DNA of 8,891 nucleotides from an uncultured Intrasporangium sp. (GTDB lineage: Bacteria; Actinomycetota; Actinomycetes; Actinomycetales; Dermatophilaceae): contig CALMNV010000052.1 of the NCBI GenBank assembly GCA_937873285.1, forward strand, positions 1 to 8,891. Direction: 5' to 3'. The position numbers and the translations under genes are program-made. Numbering within the stretch: the stretch's first letter is position 1; every line of letters begins with the position of its first letter. The notes under the pieces are model-generated. The model had not been told where the DNA came from and did not search any database. It worked only from the letters and a program-made list of their open reading frames with translations. This document shows positions 6,216 to 8,891 of the stretch, piece by piece.

Positions 6216-7720
6216 TGGGCGAGCCGCTGACCACGATCGTCGTGCCCTCGCTCGGGCGGCCGAGCCTGCTCGCGCTGCTCGAGGCGCTGGCCGGTGGCAC
6301 CGCGCGGGTCGACGCACCCGTGCTCGTCGTCGACGACCGTCCGGGAGCAGGAGGTGCACCCCTGCGGGACGCGCTGCGCGGCGTGGGGCTGCCCGAGCTG
6401 ACGGTCGTGACCTCAGGCGGGCGGGGCCCCGCGGCGGCCCGCAACCTCGGCTGGCGCCGAGCGCGCACCCCGTGGGTGTCCTTCCTCGACGACGACGTCG
6501 TGCCCGACCCGACCTGGTATGCCGCCCTGCTCGTCGACCTCGCCGGCGCCGGGGCCGATGTGGCGGGCAGCCAGGGCAGGGTGCGGGTGCCGCTGCCCCG
6601 ACACCGGCGACCCACCGACTGGGAGCGGTCGACCGCAGCGCTCGCGCGGGCCCAGTGGATCACTGCCGACCTCAGCTATCGACGTGCGGCCCTCGCCGCG
6701 GTCGGCGGGCTCGACGAGCGCTTCGCGCACGCCTTCCGCGAGGACTCGGACCTCGGCCTGCGAGTCACCGCGGCCTACGGACGGATCCAGCGCGGCGAGC
6801 GGTGGGTCACCCACCCGGTGCGGCCGGAGACCGACTGGGTGAGCGTGCGCCGGCAGGCAGGCAACGCCGACGACGTCCTCATGGCGCGGCTGCACGGCCC
6901 CGGCTGGCGCGACCGGGCCGGTGCGCCACGGGGCCGCCGCCGCCGACACCTGCTCACGGCGGCCTCGGGGGTCGTCGGCGCGGCCGCGCTGGCAGCGGGG
7001 TGGCGGCGGACCGGCATACTCGCCGGAGCCGGATGGCTCGCCGGCACCGCCGAGCTGGTCACGGCGCGGGTGGCGCCCGGGCCTCGCGACCGGGCCGAGG
7101 TGCGCCGAATGCTGCTGACCAGCGCCGCGATCCCGTTCGCCGCGTCCTGGCACTGGCTGCGCGGCCTCTGGCGGCACCGCGCGGCGCCCCCGTGGCGGGG
7201 GCTGCCCGAGCTCGTCCTGTTCGACCGCGACGGGACACTCGTGCGGGACGTGCCCTACAACGGCGACCCCGAGCGGGTCGAGCCGGTGCCGGGCTGCCGC
7301 GAGGCGCTCGACCGGCTGCGGCACGCAGGAGTGCGGGTCGGAGTCGTGACGAACCAGTCCGGCCTCGCCCGGGGCCTGCTCACGCCGACGGACCTCGCCG
7401 CGGTCAACGCCCGCATCGAGCACCTGCTCGGGCCCTTCGACGTGTGGCGGTGGTGCCCGCACGGCCCAGACGACGGCTGCGGCTGCCGCAAGCCGGCTCC
7501 CGGCCTGGTCAAGGCCGCCTGCGCCCACGTCGACGTCGACCCCTGCCGGTGCGTCGTCGTCGGCGACATCGGCAGCGACGTCGAGGCCGCCCGCGCCGCT
7601 GGTGCCGCGGGCGTGCTCGTGCCGACGTCGGCGACCCGCCGGGAGGAAGTCTCCGCCGCGAGTCACGTGTGCCCGAGCGTCCCCGCCGCCGTCCACGACG
7701 TCCTGGAGGGCCGGTGGTGA
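6215..7720 (+). CDS. Fusion: GT2 glycosyltransferase + GmhB-like HAD-IIIA sugar phosphatase
   Basis: The 501-residue bifunctional protein starts at an ATG sharing one base with the preceding stop (TGATG). Residues 1 to about 225 are a GT-A/GT2 transferase: VVPSLGRP (9-16), D40-D41, the metal-binding DDD (92-94), GGLDERF (164-170) and the base motif E176-D177. Residues about 235-325 are hydrophobic with basic patches (AASGVVGAAALAAGW, ILAGAGWLAGTAELV, then LLTSAAIPFAASWHWL) and may anchor it to the membrane. From about 332 a HAD-IIIA phosphatase follows, like D-glycero-D-manno-heptose 1,7-bisphosphate phosphatase: FDRDGTLV (D337, D339), VVTNQSG (T379), zinc loop C414/H416/C422/C424 with K426, and GDIGSD (D451, D455). 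All catalytic residues of both halves are present. No stop or frame change lies between them, so this is a true fusion. It plausibly links heptose phosphate processing to glycan assembly; the exact substrate is inferred from family only. Confidence 0.93.
   Translation: MGEPLTTIVVPSLGRPSLLALLEALAGGTARVDAPVLVVDDRPGAGGAPLRDALRGVGLPELTVVTSGGRGPAAARNLGWRRARTPWVSFLDDDVVPDPTWYAALLVDLAGAGADVAGSQGRVRVPLPRHRRPTDWERSTAALARAQWITADLSYRRAALAAVGGLDERFAHAFREDSDLGLRVTAAYGRIQRGERWVTHPVRPETDWVSVRRQAGNADDVLMARLHGPGWRDRAGAPRGRRRRHLLTAASGVVGAAALAAGWRRTGILAGAGWLAGTAELVTARVAPGPRDRAEVRRMLLTSAAIPFAASWHWLRGLWRHRAAPPWRGLPELVLFDRDGTLVRDVPYNGDPERVEPVPGCREALDRLRHAGVRVGVVTNQSGLARGLLTPTDLAAVNARIEHLLGPFDVWRWCPHGPDDGCGCRKPAPGLVKAACAHVDVDPCRCVVVGDIGSDVEAARAAGAAGVLVPTSATRREEVSAASHVCPSVPAAVHDVLEGRW
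7705..7709 (+). promoter_or_regulatory. Shine-Dalgarno site deciding the GT9 start
   Basis: GGAGG lies 7 nt before the GTG at 7717 and only 4 nt before an adjacent GTG at 7714. The spacing and the 4-nt GTGA overlap with the previous stop favour 7717. Confidence 0.6.
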
Positions 7721-8820
7721 GGCACAGCGTCGTGGTCCGGCTCGACAACGCGGGGGACGTGCTGCTGGCCGGCCCAGCGGTGCGCGCCGTGGCGGCCGGC
7801 AGCGACCGCGTCACCCTGCTCGTCGGTCCGGCCGGCGAGGCGGCGGCGCGTCTGCTGCCAGGCGTCGACGACGTGCTCGTGTGGCGCTGCCCGTGGATCG
7901 ACCCTGCCCCCCCGCCGGTCGAGCGGGAGGATGTCGAGCGCCTTGTCGGCCTGCTGCGCAGCCTGCGGGCGGACCGGGCGCTGGTGCTCACCTCCTTCCA
8001 CCAGTCGCCCCTGCCGACGGCTCTGCTGCTGCGGCTGGCGGGCATCCCCTGGGTCGGGGCGATCAGCGAGGACTACCCGGGCGCGCTCCTCGACCTGCGG
8101 CACCGCCTGCCCGAGCACCTGCCCGAGGATCTGCCCGAGGCCGAGCGCGCCCGCTCGCTCGCCGAGGCGGCCGGCTTCGCCCTGCCGCCCGGCGACGACG
8201 GCCGGCTCGCGCTGCGCGGCCCCCTGCCAGCGGCGCCCGTGCCGGTCGGGGGCGAGCCCTACGTCGTGCTTCACCCCGGGACGTCGGTGCCCGCTCGCGC
8301 CTGGCCGGCGCAGCGGTATGCCGAGGTCTGCCGGCTGCTCCTGGCCGCCGGGCACCCGGTGCTCGTCACCGGCGGACCCTCCGAGCGCGCGCTCACGGCC
8401 GAGGTCGTCGCCGACTCGGGCGCGGTCGACCTCGGGGGCCGCACCTGCCTGGCCGAGCTGGCAGCGGTGCTCGCGGGCGCGGGCGTCGTCGTCGTCGGGA
8501 ACACCGGCCCGGCCCACCTCGCCGCGGCGGTGGGCACACCGGTGGTCTCCCTCTTCGCCCCGACCGTGCCGGCGGGGCGGTGGCGGCCCTACCGCGTGCC
8601 GACCGTGCTGCTCGGCGACCAGCACGCGGTGTGCCGGGGCAGCCGGGTGACCCGCTGCCCCCATCCCGGGCACCCGTGCCTGACCTCCGTCACGGCGGCC
8701 GACGTGCTGGTCGCAGTGACCGAGCTCCTCGGCACCCGGACACCGGCCCGTCCGCCCGCTCGTCCACCCGCCCGTCCATCCGCCCGCGACGACCTCGCGA
8801 CCTCAGGAGGTGGCAGATGA
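7717..8820 (+). CDS. GT9-family heptosyltransferase-like glycosyltransferase
   Basis: This 367-residue GT-B enzyme belongs to the ADP-heptose:LPS heptosyltransferase family (WaaC/WaaF-like). The N-terminal motif VVVRLDNAGDVLLAGPAVRA (from residue 5) contains D14, matching the catalytic Asp of the family. The C-terminal donor domain has VLHPGTSVPARAWP (H186-G188), LVTGGPSE and GNTGPAHLAAAVGTPVVSLFAPT (N262-H267), the signature that binds the nucleotide-heptose. A Cys/His-rich segment, CRGSRVTRCPHPGHPCL, precedes the end. The last 25 or so residues are a low-complexity ARPPARPP-type tail. The start GTG overlaps the previous stop by 4 nt. Presence beside a GmhB-like phosphatase supports a heptose donor, although actinobacteria have no LPS; transfer of another ADP- or GDP-activated sugar is possible. 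Confidence 0.93.
   Translation: MRHSVVVRLDNAGDVLLAGPAVRAVAAGSDRVTLLVGPAGEAAARLLPGVDDVLVWRCPWIDPAPPPVEREDVERLVGLLRSLRADRALVLTSFHQSPLPTALLLRLAGIPWVGAISEDYPGALLDLRHRLPEHLPEDLPEAERARSLAEAAGFALPPGDDGRLALRGPLPAAPVPVGGEPYVVLHPGTSVPARAWPAQRYAEVCRLLLAAGHPVLVTGGPSERALTAEVVADSGAVDLGGRTCLAELAAVLAGAGVVVVGNTGPAHLAAAVGTPVVSLFAPTVPAGRWRPYRVPTVLLGDQHAVCRGSRVTRCPHPGHPCLTSVTAADVLVAVTELLGTRTPARPPARPPARPSARDDLATSGGGR
8747..8786 (+). repeat. 12-nt tandem repeat in the GT9 tail
   Basis: Three imperfect 12-nt units and a third of a fourth (CCCGTCCGCCCG, CTCGTCCACCCG, CCCGTCCATCCG, CCCG) encode the Ala-Arg-Pro-Pro tail. The repeat is in frame, so copy changes lengthen or shorten the tail by 4 residues without disrupting the enzyme or the next start. 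Confidence 0.75.
8805..8810 (+). promoter_or_regulatory. Strong Shine-Dalgarno site of the next glycosyltransferase
   Basis: A perfect AGGAGG sits 6 nt before the ATG at 8817, the strongest ribosome site in the window, inside the end of the GT9 gene. Confidence 0.8.
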
Positions 8821-8891
8821 GAGTTGCCCTCGTCTCGGAGCACGCCAACCCGCTCGCCGCGCTCGGAGGGGTCGACGCCGGCGGGCAGAAC
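8817..8891 (+). CDS. GT4 glycosyltransferase, N-terminal 25 residues only (runs off right edge)
   Basis: The ATG overlaps the GT9 stop as ATGA. The visible residues begin MRVALVSEHANPLAALGG and continue to DAGGQN. This matches the start of GT-B family 4 enzymes of the sucrose-phosphate-synthase/MshA type, in which a Gly-rich loop (here GGVDAGGQN) near the N-terminus contacts the nucleotide sugar. It continues the same coupled operon, so it likely adds another sugar to the same glycan. Family assignment rests on a short stretch; the rest of the gene is outside the window. Confidence 0.85.
   Translation, partial: MRVALVSEHANPLAALGGVDAGGQN

Noticed and set aside
5091..7696. Long minus-strand open frames under the carbamoyltransferase and GT2-HAD genes (5091-6359 and 6413-7696)
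   Set aside because: They are antisense to genes with intact catalytic motifs, have biased composition and no domains.
7714..7716. GTG at 7714 as the GT9 start
   Set aside because: It is only 4 nt from the ribosome site, while the next GTG has 7 nt spacing and the typical 4-nt overlap with the previous stop.

Overview
The window is very GC-rich. Its codons end almost always in G or C, GTG starts are used freely, and its protein families point to a high-GC Gram-positive actinobacterium. An Intrasporangiaceae/Dermatophilaceae-type genome is my guess, but nothing here fixes the genus. I see no tRNA, rRNA, CRISPR array, transposase or attachment site.

Left part (1-3108, minus strand): one reading frame stays open for 1036 codons and runs off the left edge of the window. 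It encodes a large secreted protein: a signal peptide, two tandem copies (about 315 residues apart) of a beta-propeller-like module, then four Ig-like domains, the last cut by the window edge. The long plus-strand open frames over this stretch are GC shadows. A 188-bp gap (3109-3296), holding an 11-G homopolymer and an inverted repeat, separates it from the next gene.

Middle (3297-4271, minus strand): a GT-B, GT4-like glycosyltransferase of 324 residues. It is transcribed away from the operon to its right across a 306-bp divergent region (4272-4577). That region contains two inverted repeats, one resembling a LacI-family operator, and a two-codon upstream ORF just before the carbamoyltransferase start.

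Right part (4578-8891, plus strand): a tightly packed operon. It encodes a NodU/CmcH-type O-carbamoyltransferase (4578-6215), a fusion of a GT2 glycosyltransferase with a GmhB-like HAD sugar-bisphosphate phosphatase (6215-7720), a GT9 heptosyltransferase-like protein (7717-8820), and the first 25 codons of another GT4 glycosyltransferase (8817 to the right edge). The junctions overlap by 1, 4 and 4 nt, which implies translational coupling.

Taken together, the cluster looks like a pathway that makes and transfers a heptose-type sugar and carbamoylates a glycan or glycoconjugate, in an organism that should lack LPS. The product is not known from the sequence. Missing steps (sedoheptulose-7-P isomerase, heptose kinase/nucleotidyltransferase, epimerase) would be expected just to the right of the window.

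A separate signal is a word bias. TAT/ATA trinucleotides are very rare here (11 seen), yet most sit in the word GTATGC/GCATAC, in all codon phases and in the intergenic region.
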